From assembly GCA_046757565.1 (NCBI GenBank), contig JBHHYN010000036.1:1-22125 (forward strand): a stretch of 22,125 bases of DNA, given 5' to 3'. The position numbers and the translations under genes are program-made. Shown one piece after another: positions 1 to 7,379 of this stretch. Every line of letters starts with the position of its first letter. Within the stretch, counting starts at the first letter, position 1. The notes beneath the pieces were generated by a model. That model saw only the letters and a program-made list of their open reading frames with translations. It ran no database searches and was not told the DNA's origin. Source of the stretch: JBHHYN01 sp046757565. Lineage in GTDB: Bacteria; Pseudomonadota; Gammaproteobacteria; Eutrophobiales; Eutrophobiaceae.

Positions 1-1
1 C

Positions 2-1846
2 CGGCCGGGTACCTTTATCTGGTGTATGGGCGGCACCCAGCATACCACCGGCAACAACAACACCCGCGCCTACTGTGTATTTCAACTGGCGCTCGGTAAT
101 GTGGGGGTTGCCGGCGGCGGGACCAATATCTTTCGCGGTCATGACAACGTCCAGGGGGCCACGGACCTGGGGGTGATGTCACACTCCCTGCCCGGCTATT
201 ACGGCCTTTCTGAGGGCGCCTGGCGGCACTGGTCGGCTGTCTGGGACCTGGACTATGAGTGGCTGAAATCACGCTTTGATCAGGCAGCCTATGAAGAATC
301 CAGGGGCAAGAAAGTCTCGCCTATGTACACCAAGGGGATAACGGTGGCGCGCTGGATAGATGGTGTGCTGGAGGACAGGGCCAACATCGCCCAGAGAGAT
401 AATATTGCCGCCATGGTGTTCTGGGGGCATGCGCCGAACAGCCAGACCCGTGGTCCGGAGATGAAAAGGGCGATGGAAAAGCTGGAGCTGATGGTGATCG
501 TCGATCCCTATCCCACCGTTTCCGCCGTCATGCATGACCGCAGCGATGGCGTCTATCTATTACCCGCCGCCACCCAGTTCGAGACCTATGGTTCCGTGAC
601 CGCTTCCAACCGCTCCATCCAGTGGCGCGATCGGGTCATTGAACCCCTGTTTGATTCTCTGCCGGATCACATCATCCTGTACAAGCTCGCTCGCAAGCTG
701 GGTTTTGCCGATGCGCTGACCCGGCACATCCAGGTCAATAACGATGAACCCCTAATCGAGGACATTACCCGTGAAATCAATCGCGGCATGTGGACCGTGG
801 GCTATACCGGCCAGAGTCCGGAACGCCTGAAACGCCAGGCGCAGAACTGGTTTACCTTTGACAGAACCACCCTCAAGGCCGAGGGCGGTCCCTGTGACGG
901 TGAGTATTACGGGCTTCCATGGCCGTGTTGGGGAACACCGCAGATGAATCATCCCGGGACACCGGTGCTGTACGACACCGGCAAGCCGGTGGCCAAAGGT
1001 GGTCTGACCTTCCGCGCCAGGTTCGGTGTGGAACGCAACGGCGTCAGCCTGCTGGCCGAGGGTTCCTACAGTAAAGACTCAGAAATCAGGGATGGTTACC
1101 CTGAATTCAGCGCCGATATATTAAAGGAGCGTGGCTGGTGGGATGAGTTGACCCCGGAAGAGAAAGAGATGGCTGCAGGTAAAAACTGGAAGACGGACCG
1201 GTCAGGCGGGATCCAGCGGGTGGTGATCCAGCACGGTTGCGCCCCCTTCGGTAACGCCAAGGCCCGTTGCGTGGTCTGGAATTTCCCGGACCCGGTGCCG
1301 CTACACCGGGAACCGCTGTATACCAACAGGCGCGATCTGGTCGAAAAATATCACACCTATGCCGACCGCAAGTCATTCTATCGCCTGCCGACCCGTTATC
1401 AGTCCATCCAGAAACGGGACTTCTCCAAAGAATACCCCCTGATCCTCACCAGTGGCCGTCTGGTGGAGTATGAGGGTGGCGGTGACGAGACCCGTTCCAA
1501 TCCCTGGCTGGCGGAACTGCAACAGGAGATGTTCGCCGAGATCCACCCCGCCGATGCCAATAATGCCCGTATACGGGATGGCGAGGAGATGTGGCTGGAA
1601 GGGGCGGAGGGCGGCCGGGTCAAGGTCAAGGCGATGGTGACGCGCCGGGTGGACCGGGGGATCGTCTTCATGCCTTTCCATTTCGGCGGTCACTTTCAGG
1701 GCAGGGATCTGCGGGAAAAATACCCTGAAGGCAGCGCCCCATATATTCTGGGTGAGGCGGCCAACACGGCATTTACCTACGGCTATGACTCGGTGACACA
1801 GATGCAGGAAACCAAGGCCACCCTGTGCCGCATCAGCCGCGCTTGA
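2..1846 (+). CDS. fdhA: Formate dehydrogenase alpha subunit, molybdopterin-binding (5'-truncated by window edge)
   Basis: This is the catalytic subunit of a molybdenum/tungsten bis-MGD formate dehydrogenase that oxidises formate to CO2, probably in the periplasm. The frame is open from base 2, so the gene begins outside the window. About 614 residues are visible, against roughly 950 for the family. The stretch from TQHTTGNNNTRA through FRGHDNVQGATDLG and LPGYYGL is characteristic of the Shewanella/FDH3-type enzyme. The C-terminal molybdopterin dinucleotide-binding domain covers roughly the last 130 residues, with SGRLVEYEGGGDETRSNPWL and the PFHFGG segment. The Tat signal, N-terminal [4Fe-4S] motif and active-site Cys or Sec lie upstream, so whether this is a selenoenzyme cannot be seen. 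The beta subunit starts 19 bases downstream and is surely co-transcribed. Family assignment is firm; formate as substrate is inferred from the motifs and the FDH3-type partner. Confidence 0.9.
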   Translation, partial: RPGTFIWCMGGTQHTTGNNNTRAYCVFQLALGNVGVAGGGTNIFRGHDNVQGATDLGVMSHSLPGYYGLSEGAWRHWSAVWDLDYEWLKSRFDQAAYEESRGKKVSPMYTKGITVARWIDGVLEDRANIAQRDNIAAMVFWGHAPNSQTRGPEMKRAMEKLELMVIVDPYPTVSAVMHDRSDGVYLLPAATQFETYGSVTASNRSIQWRDRVIEPLFDSLPDHIILYKLARKLGFADALTRHIQVNNDEPLIEDITREINRGMWTVGYTGQSPERLKRQAQNWFTFDRTTLKAEGGPCDGEYYGLPWPCWGTPQMNHPGTPVLYDTGKPVAKGGLTFRARFGVERNGVSLLAEGSYSKDSEIRDGYPEFSADILKERGWWDELTPEEKEMAAGKNWKTDRSGGIQRVVIQHGCAPFGNAKARCVVWNFPDPVPLHREPLYTNRRDLVEKYHTYADRKSFYRLPTRYQSIQKRDFSKEYPLILTSGRLVEYEGGGDETRSNPWLAELQQEMFAEIHPADANNARIRDGEEMWLEGAEGGRVKVKAMVTRRVDRGIVFMPFHFGGHFQGRDLREKYPEGSAPYILGEAANTAFTYGYDSVTQMQETKATLCRISRA

Positions 1847-1865
1847 TGACAGGAGGAGAGAGAAT

Positions 1866-2504
1866 ATGGCCCGAATGAAATTTCTTTGTGATATGGATCG
1901 CTGTATCGAGTGCAACGCCTGCGTCACTGCGTGTAAAAACGAGAATGAGGTCCCCTGGGGGATCAACCGGCGCCGTGTGGTCACCATCAACGACGGGGTC
2001 CCGGGGGAACGCTCCATGTCAGTAGCCTGTATGCACTGCTCCGATGCGCCGTGCGCGGCCGTCTGCCCGGTAGACTGTTTTTACACGACCGATGATGGTG
2101 TGGTGTTACATGACAAGGATCTCTGCATCGGTTGCGGTTATTGTTTCTATGCCTGTCCCTTCGGTGCGCCCCAGTTTCCCACAGACAAAAGCTCCTACGG
2201 CACGCGCGGCAAGATGGATAAGTGCACCTTCTGCGCCGGCGGTCCGGAAGCGGACAATTCACCCGAGGAATTCAAAAAATACGGACGTAACCGTCTGGCG
2301 GAGGGCAAGCTGCCGTTATGCGCCGAGATGTGCGCCACCAAGGCGTTGCTCGGCGGTGATGGCGACAAGGTCGCGGACATCTACCGTGAGCGCGTTACCT
2401 ATCGCGGCTCGGCCGCCATGGCCTGGGGCTGGGGGGTTGCCTATGGCAGGCCCGGCATCAGAAGAGGTTACATGGGGAAGCACCGGACCGATGCATCCGA
2501 ATAA
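1866..2504 (+). CDS. fdh3B: Formate dehydrogenase FDH3-type beta subunit, 4x[4Fe-4S] ferredoxin
   Basis: This electron-transfer subunit passes electrons from the catalytic subunit towards the membrane. The 212-residue protein has sixteen cysteines in four cluster motifs: C13-C16-C19-C23, C55-C58-C63-C67, C87-C90-C93-C97, and C120-C123 with C152-C156. The opening MARMKFLCDMDRCIECNACV and the VCPVDCFYTTDDG and CPFGAPQFP segments match the beta subunit of FDH3-type formate dehydrogenases. No signal peptide is visible, so it would be exported by riding with the Tat-tagged alpha subunit, as is known for this family. A strong AGGAGG lies at 1851-1856, ten bases before the ATG. The C-terminal region after about residue 175 is short and polar, with no membrane anchor. 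Confidence 0.93.
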   Translation: MARMKFLCDMDRCIECNACVTACKNENEVPWGINRRRVVTINDGVPGERSMSVACMHCSDAPCAAVCPVDCFYTTDDGVVLHDKDLCIGCGYCFYACPFGAPQFPTDKSSYGTRGKMDKCTFCAGGPEADNSPEEFKKYGRNRLAEGKLPLCAEMCATKALLGGDGDKVADIYRERVTYRGSAAMAWGWGVAYGRPGIRRGYMGKHRTDASE

Positions 2505-2571
2505 GCCCGCCGTTGTTGGCGACGAATGTTCCCCAGGCCCGGCAACAGCATCCGGATTGGGGGTGGTATTG

Positions 2572-3069
2572 ATGTTTAGCTATGGGGAGACAAGGCTGTT
2601 TATTGGGGAATGGTTTCTGCCCCAAGCCATCCTTGCCGTGTTCCTGTTTCTGGCGGTGGCCGGGGGGACTACGAGGGCAGCCCCCGCTCCTGAGATGCAG
2701 AGGTCACGGCAACCGGTTCTCCTGCCGGCAGAGATCCGTGGAGAGCAGAGCGTTGCGGATTTCTGGCGCGCCATCCGCGACAGCGAGCGCGGCTATGTGG
2801 CGGGTCCGAAATCCCAATCCGGTATTCTCATCGTCGATTGGCCGAAGGATTGCGCCAAGGCGGGTAACTGCACCGAGCGGGCCGTAGGCTTTACCCTGCC
2901 GATCCATGACCTGATGCCGGCCATCCGTGAACCGGAAGGTCAGGGCGTCAGGAGAGACACGGTGCTGTTCGTACTGGTGCTGTTTGGTGCACTTATCCTC
3001 GCGGGGATGGTATTCGTCTATAAACTGGGCGCTGGCGTGCCAGGCGATCCGGAACAGCGCGAGGGCTAA
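2572..3069 (+). CDS. Small exported single-helix protein resembling the N-terminal part of a formate dehydrogenase gamma subunit
   Basis: With the start at 2572 the protein has 165 residues. It has a signal peptide or anchor (residues 8-36, hydrophobic FLPQAILAVFLFLAVAGG, possible cleavage after TTRA), an extracytoplasmic domain of about 90 residues, one membrane helix (129-151) and a short cytoplasmic tail. The segment FWRAIRDSERGYVAG (64-78) followed by SGILIVDW (83-90) resembles the 'W-R-x-hR-x-G-Y ... G-x-LIQ' block that precedes the cytochrome b helices in long gamma subunits. Here the protein stops after one helix, and no haem-binding cytochrome b domain follows. Two cysteines (94, 100) could form a disulfide. 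An in-frame ATG at 2491 would overlap fdhB by 14 bases and add 27 residues. The 2572 start is preferred because it begins at the signal sequence and has a GGGGGTGG purine tract 7-8 bases upstream. The gamma-like assignment is inference from memory of the family. Confidence 0.75.
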   Translation: MFSYGETRLFIGEWFLPQAILAVFLFLAVAGGTTRAAPAPEMQRSRQPVLLPAEIRGEQSVADFWRAIRDSERGYVAGPKSQSGILIVDWPKDCAKAGNCTERAVGFTLPIHDLMPAIREPEGQGVRRDTVLFVLVLFGALILAGMVFVYKLGAGVPGDPEQREG

Positions 3070-3095
3070 ATAAGAGTGCCGAAATATCGATCAAA

Positions 3096-3199
3096 ACAAC
3101 AGTCGGCTGCCTGTTTTTCCGTTCCAAAGGGCCATCCCTGGCCCGGTCCCTCGCTCGTCCCTGGCGCTAGTCACTCCAAAACAGGCAGCCGACTGTTGT
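3096..3199. repeat. 104-bp palindromic element with 22-bp perfect inverted terminal arms
   Basis: The arms at 3096-3117 and 3178-3199 are exact reverse complements over 22 bases (core AGTCGGCTGCCTG). They enclose a 60-base loop that contains its own hairpin, GGGCCA/TGGCCC, at 3129-3144. The loop also carries a direct repeat, TCCCTGGC, at about 3134 and 3158. The element fills most of the gap between the gamma-like stub and the HybA-HybB fusion gene. No target-site duplication is visible at the ends. It could be a REP/MITE-like dispersed palindrome, an mRNA-stabilising structure, or a terminator weakening expression of the fusion gene. There is no long T tract directly after the right arm, so a classical intrinsic terminator is not the best explanation. 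Confidence 0.85.
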
Positions 3200-3240
3200 G
3201 GATGTATTGCAGCAGAATCCGGAACACTTAATTTAGACCC

Positions 3241-5388
3241 ATGGCGCTCAGCAGACGTGATTTTCTGAAAGGGGTGATGGCCGGGGGCTGCAGCGCCGCC
3301 ACCGCCGGCGTGAGTGAGGAAGCGGAAGCGCGACCAAACCATGAAATGCCGCCCAATGCGATGGGGCTGCTGTATGATTCCACCCTGTGCACCGGCTGCA
3401 AGGCCTGCGTTACCGCTTGCAAACAGGCCAACGACCTGCCCCTGGAGGTCCCCCCTGACAAACCCTATCTGGATCCGTCCAAGACGCTGTCCGAAAAGTG
3501 TCTGAACGTGATCAAGGTATTTACCAACGGTATCCCCAGGACCAAGGATACAGAAGATGATGGTTTCGCCTTTTTCAAACACTCCTGTATGCATTGTGTG
3601 GACCCGGCCTGCGTCTCCGCCTGTCCGGTGCAGGCACTGCGGAAAAACCCGTCAACGGGGGTCGTGACCTATAACGCGGATGCCTGCATCGGTTGCCGTT
3701 ACTGCATCTTCTCCTGCCCTTTCCGCATCCCGCGGTTCGACTACGATAATCCGTTTGGCGCCATCCACAAATGCCAGCTCTGCGATCACCTCCCGGCCAG
3801 GGGTAAATTTTCCGCCTGTGCCGATGCCTGTCCCACGGGCGCCACCCTGTATGGACCGGTGGAAAAACTCAAAATCGAGGCCAAACGCCGCCTTGCTTTG
3901 ACCCCTGGGGAGATGACCAAATTCCCGCGGCGTTCCACCGAAACCGGAGACAGCTCCCGAGAACAGCCTGCGGCGAAGTATATAGATCGACTCTACGGGG
4001 AGAAGGAGGGCGGAGGCACGCAGATGTTGATGCTCAGTGCCGTGCCATTCGAGAAATTCGGTTTGCCGGACCTGCCGGAGCGCTCCTTTGCCAGTATCTC
4101 CGAGACGATCCAGCATACACTCTACAGGGGGTTGATTGCCCCGGCCCTGGTGCTCGCCGGGCTCGCCTTCACTGCATTCAGGCGGCAAACAGCCACTGCC
4201 GCAGCAGAGGAAGAGATTCAGGATGTGGATCCATCTCCCCTACCGGAGCCTCGATATGCGCCGGTCGGCGGTAAACTGATCACGCCCGTCACCCTGGTGC
4301 TGGCCCTGTTGGCAGTCACGGCCCTGGTCATCCTCGGGGTACGTTTTGTTTATGGACTCGGCTCGGTGACCCACCTCAACGACGGTTATACCTGGGGGAT
4401 CTGGGTAGTACTCGATATTGTCATCGGTACTGCCTTTGCCTGCGGTGGCTACGCCACCGCCACCCTGGCCTATATCTTTAATAAGGGGCAGTATCATCCG
4501 CTGGTGCGGCCGGCGCTGCTGGCCAGCATGTTCGGTTATACGCTCGGAGGTTTTGCGGTATTTTTTGATCTGGGACGTTGGTGGAATATTTGGCACACCC
4601 TGTGGCCCGGCTATTTCAACATCAACTCGGTCATGTTTGAGGTAGCAGCTTGTGTCGCACTTTATATCCTGGTGATGTGGATCGAATTCTCTCCGGTGTT
4701 TCTGGAAAAGTTCAGGTTGCACGGTCTGCGTGAGAAGTTGAACAGGGTGATGTTCTTTTTTGTCGCCCTGGGCGTGCTCTTGCCCAGCATGCATCAGTCA
4801 TCCCTGGGCACCTTGCTGATAGTCGCCGGTGATCAAGTGCATCCGCTTTGGAAGACAACCCTGTTACCCCTGCTGTATGTCATTTCCGCCTTTACCATGG
4901 GGCTTTCTATCGTTATCTTCGAAGCGAGTATGACAGCCGAGGGCTTCAAACGGCCTCGCGAAACACGCATCCTTGGACAGATGTCGACAGTTATCATGGG
5001 CCTGTTGGCAACTTTCCTTATTATCCGCTTGACCGATATCGCGCTCCGCGGTGAAATGTCCAGGATTTTTGCAGGTGACTTGATGAGCCTGATGTTTCTG
5101 CTGGAGACCGCGTTGTTCCTGGCTCCGCTTGTTATTCTTATTAGCCCCAGTCTCCGTAACAGTCCTCGCTGCCTGTTCGTGGCAGCTGTGGCTATGTTGC
5201 TGGCGGGCTCGCTTTACCGGGTCGACAGTTTTCTCGTTGCCTATCATCCCGGCGAGCAGTACAGCTACTTTCCGTCGATACCGGAGATGTTGGTCACCGT
5301 TGGCGTCATCGCCTTCGAGATCCTTGCCTATATTGTTCTGGTGCGGTTTCTACCGGTTTTGCGGCGGGTGAAGCATGTCCGCGTGTGA
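3241..5388 (+). CDS. HybA-HybB fusion: Tat-exported 4x[4Fe-4S] ferredoxin joined to NrfD-family quinone-reactive membrane subunit
   Basis: This 715-residue protein joins two proteins that are separate in E. coli hydrogenase 2. Residues 1-30 carry a Tat signal with SRRDFLK. Residues 41-320 match HybA, with four cluster motifs (C50/53/56/60, C116/119/124/128, C149/152/155/159, C178/181 with C193/197), the LYGEKEGGGTQ signature at 251-261, and HybA's own C-terminal membrane helix near 296-313. After an acidic linker (about 320-335), residues 340-715 match HybB/NrfD, with about ten membrane helices, GQYHPLVRPALLASMFGY (416-433) and MHQSS (517-521). The expected role is to take electrons from the periplasmic enzyme and reduce, or be reduced by, membrane quinone without haem. 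Sizes add up to HybA (about 328) plus HybB (about 392), so little is lost. No hydrogenase subunit gene is in the window, and the neighbours are formate dehydrogenase genes. No clear Shine-Dalgarno precedes the ATG. Confidence 0.93.
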   Translation: MALSRRDFLKGVMAGGCSAATAGVSEEAEARPNHEMPPNAMGLLYDSTLCTGCKACVTACKQANDLPLEVPPDKPYLDPSKTLSEKCLNVIKVFTNGIPRTKDTEDDGFAFFKHSCMHCVDPACVSACPVQALRKNPSTGVVTYNADACIGCRYCIFSCPFRIPRFDYDNPFGAIHKCQLCDHLPARGKFSACADACPTGATLYGPVEKLKIEAKRRLALTPGEMTKFPRRSTETGDSSREQPAAKYIDRLYGEKEGGGTQMLMLSAVPFEKFGLPDLPERSFASISETIQHTLYRGLIAPALVLAGLAFTAFRRQTATAAAEEEIQDVDPSPLPEPRYAPVGGKLITPVTLVLALLAVTALVILGVRFVYGLGSVTHLNDGYTWGIWVVLDIVIGTAFACGGYATATLAYIFNKGQYHPLVRPALLASMFGYTLGGFAVFFDLGRWWNIWHTLWPGYFNINSVMFEVAACVALYILVMWIEFSPVFLEKFRLHGLREKLNRVMFFFVALGVLLPSMHQSSLGTLLIVAGDQVHPLWKTTLLPLLYVISAFTMGLSIVIFEASMTAEGFKRPRETRILGQMSTVIMGLLATFLIIRLTDIALRGEMSRIFAGDLMSLMFLLETALFLAPLVILISPSLRNSPRCLFVAAVAMLLAGSLYRVDSFLVAYHPGEQYSYFPSIPEMLVTVGVIAFEILAYIVLVRFLPVLRRVKHVRV

Positions 5389-5668
5389 CGCGTAGACAGT
5401 AAAAAAGTGTACCAATAAGCCATAAATAACGTGATGCAAGAGATGAATGCGTTGATATAACGATGACATGAGAGGTAAACATAAGGGAGTTTATTAAATC
5501 TATACGGACTTGATTTTCATTCTAAACTTCGACATTCTCCCTACCCTGTATTCGCATTGGGGCTGATGAGGCCGGTATAAATCCCGTTTGCTGCAGTCAC
5601 TGATTGTCACTGTTGCCAAACGGTTTCTTTAAATAACTACATAACAAAATCCGGTAGGAGAGATCGTT
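5389..5668 (+). other. 280-bp intergenic region before the transporter, with a T-followed hairpin
   Basis: This gap has no credible coding frame. Its distal part holds a 7-bp perfect inverted repeat, CCGTTTG (5584-5590) and CAAACGG (5617-5623). A shorter CAGT/ACTG pair lies inside it and a T-rich run TTTCTTT starts at 5624. The hairpin is 32 bases before the ribosome-binding site TAGGAG (5655-5660) of the transporter gene. It may be a leader attenuator or regulator site for that gene, or a distant terminator of the formate operon. GTCACTG is directly repeated at about 5596 and 5606 within the loop. No convincing sigma-70 promoter was found. Confidence 0.4.
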
Positions 5669-7375
5669 GTGGGAGATCTACTTTCTAAAGAGCGCATTAT
5701 TGCAAAACCTGGGTTCAATCGCTGGTGGGTGCCGCCGGCATCCATCGCCATCCATCTCTGTATCGGTTCTGTTTATGCCTGGAGCATTTACAATCCTGCG
5801 CTGATCAAAGCCTTTGGCGTGGTTACCAGCGCCTCGGGCGACTGGTCTCTCAAGGACGTCGTCTGGGTGTTTACTGTTGCCATAGTCTTTCTGGGACTCT
5901 CGGCTGCCTTTGCCGGCAGATGGCTGGAAACGGTCGGCCCGCGTAGAGTAGGCGTGGTGGCGGCCTTTTGCTGGGGTGGTGGCTATCTTATAGGTGGTGT
6001 AGGTATCCTTCTGCATCAATTGTGGCTGCTATATCTCGGTTATGGTGTGATTGGCGGCTGCGGGCTGGGGTTGGGCTATGTGTCGCCGGTGAGTACCTTG
6101 ATCCGCTGGTTCCCTGACAAGCGGGGTATGGCGACGGGTATGGCCATTATGGGTTTTGGCGGTGGCGCCATGATCGGGGCGCCAATGAAGGAGTATTTTA
6201 TTGAACTCTTTTACAAGGCGCCGGAGTATCTTGGAACTGTCGATCAGGTCACACTGGTAACCGAGGCAGGCCGGCGCTTTGCCGAAGTGGCGAACGAAAA
6301 ACTCGAAGTGGTGATAGTCGGTGTGAATGAAGTCTCCAAGATGATCGTGCCGGGTCCGGAGGGGGTGTATGTCGTCGGCAGTGGCAGTGTTGGTGTGGCG
6401 CAGACATTTTTTGTGATTGGCATTATTTACTTCGTCGTCATGATGATAGCCGCTTTCTCCTACCGGATCCCCGCCCCTGGCTGGAAACCGGCCGGATGGC
6501 AACCGCCGGATGAGAGCCATGGCCAGAAAATGATGATTAGCGATAACCATGTAGATATTGATCAGGCCCTCAAGACACCGCAGTTTTATCAGCTATGGAT
6601 CGTCCTCTGTTTTAACGTGACGGCTGGGATAGGCGTGCTCGGTGTGGCCAAGACCATGATGACGGAGATCTTCGGGACAACCTTGCCGCATCTTGTCGAT
6701 GGCGCTTTTGCTGCGACCTATGTGGCCATGATCAGTGTATTCAATATGCTGGGCCGGTTTATCTGGGCCAGCTTATCTGACTATATCGGGCGTAAGAACA
6801 CCTATTGGATCTTCTTTGCCCTCGGCATTTTCCTCTATTGTTCCATCCCCTATACCGCGCAACAGGTCAGTGTTCATCCTGCCGTCGTCTGGCTGGTCTA
6901 TTTCTATGCGGCAACCTTGATCATCTTCACCATGTACGGTGGCGGATTTTCGACTATCCCTGCCTATCTGGCGGATATCTTCGGGACCAAATATGTCGGC
7001 GGTATCCATGGGCGCATACTAACGGCCTGGAGCACGGCCGGGGTATTGGGACCAATGGCGATTACCTCATTACGGGAGTCCGCCATGCTCAACGCCATCA
7101 ATGACCTGATGGGCAAGGTCGACCCCGTGGCGTTCAAGGAAAAATTCGGCGCCGGTGTGGAACAACTCGATCAGTTGGTGCAGGCGAAAACCGTGACAAT
7201 AGCCAAACTGGTGGAACTTGCACCGGCGGGAACGGTCGATCCGACCAGTAATCTCTATAATACCACCATGTATCTCATGGCGGTGTTGCTGGCTATTGCC
7301 CTGATAAGTAATGCCAGGATGCGGCCGGTGCATGAGAAGCATCATATGGCGGAAGAGGAACTGGATACGGCGTAG
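5669..7375 (+). CDS. OFA (oxalate/formate antiporter) family MFS transporter, long form
   Basis: This is an inner-membrane carrier of the major facilitator superfamily, OFA branch. Family members move oxalate, formate or other small carboxylates. The N-terminus FNRWWVPPASIAIHLCIGSVYAWSIYNPAL is a hallmark of the branch. It has 568 residues, clearly longer than OxlT (about 420). The extra length lies in two presumed extracytoplasmic loops: about residues 173-243 between helices 5 and 6, and about 475-535 before the last helix. The start is GTG with TAGGAG 8 bases upstream; the next in-frame ATGs fall inside the first half. Position beside formate dehydrogenase genes suggests formate or another C1/C2 acid as substrate, but no oxalate-degrading gene (oxc/frc type) is in the window. 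Substrate is therefore inference. It ends 4 bases before the convergent CYTH gene. Confidence 0.88.
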   Translation: MGDLLSKERIIAKPGFNRWWVPPASIAIHLCIGSVYAWSIYNPALIKAFGVVTSASGDWSLKDVVWVFTVAIVFLGLSAAFAGRWLETVGPRRVGVVAAFCWGGGYLIGGVGILLHQLWLLYLGYGVIGGCGLGLGYVSPVSTLIRWFPDKRGMATGMAIMGFGGGAMIGAPMKEYFIELFYKAPEYLGTVDQVTLVTEAGRRFAEVANEKLEVVIVGVNEVSKMIVPGPEGVYVVGSGSVGVAQTFFVIGIIYFVVMMIAAFSYRIPAPGWKPAGWQPPDESHGQKMMISDNHVDIDQALKTPQFYQLWIVLCFNVTAGIGVLGVAKTMMTEIFGTTLPHLVDGAFAATYVAMISVFNMLGRFIWASLSDYIGRKNTYWIFFALGIFLYCSIPYTAQQVSVHPAVVWLVYFYAATLIIFTMYGGGFSTIPAYLADIFGTKYVGGIHGRILTAWSTAGVLGPMAITSLRESAMLNAINDLMGKVDPVAFKEKFGAGVEQLDQLVQAKTVTIAKLVELAPAGTVDPTSNLYNTTMYLMAVLLAIALISNARMRPVHEKHHMAEEELDTA

Positions 7376-7379
7376 ATGC

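Noticed and set aside
1373..2017. 214-residue minus-strand frame across the end of fdhA.
   Set aside because: It is antisense to a confidently assigned catalytic subunit and crosses the fdhA-fdhB junction; no recognisable domain.
2092..2571. Long upstream extension of the small gamma-like protein, giving a 325-residue frame.
   Set aside because: The first part lies entirely within fdhB in another frame and has a shadow-like Arg/Ser/Pro-rich composition; the signal peptide begins at the 2572 methionine.
3096..3199. Integron attC site.
   Set aside because: The arms are long and perfectly paired, without the recognisable core-site pattern or unpaired bases expected of attC, and there is no integrase or cassette structure.
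3091..3594. 167-residue minus-strand frame over the palindromic element.
   Set aside because: It runs antisense through the first Fe-S motifs of the HybA domain and shows no family features.
5574..5591. Sigma-54 promoter before the OFA transporter (GG and TTTGCT).
   Set aside because: The GG and GC elements are 14 bases apart; sigma-54 needs about 10.
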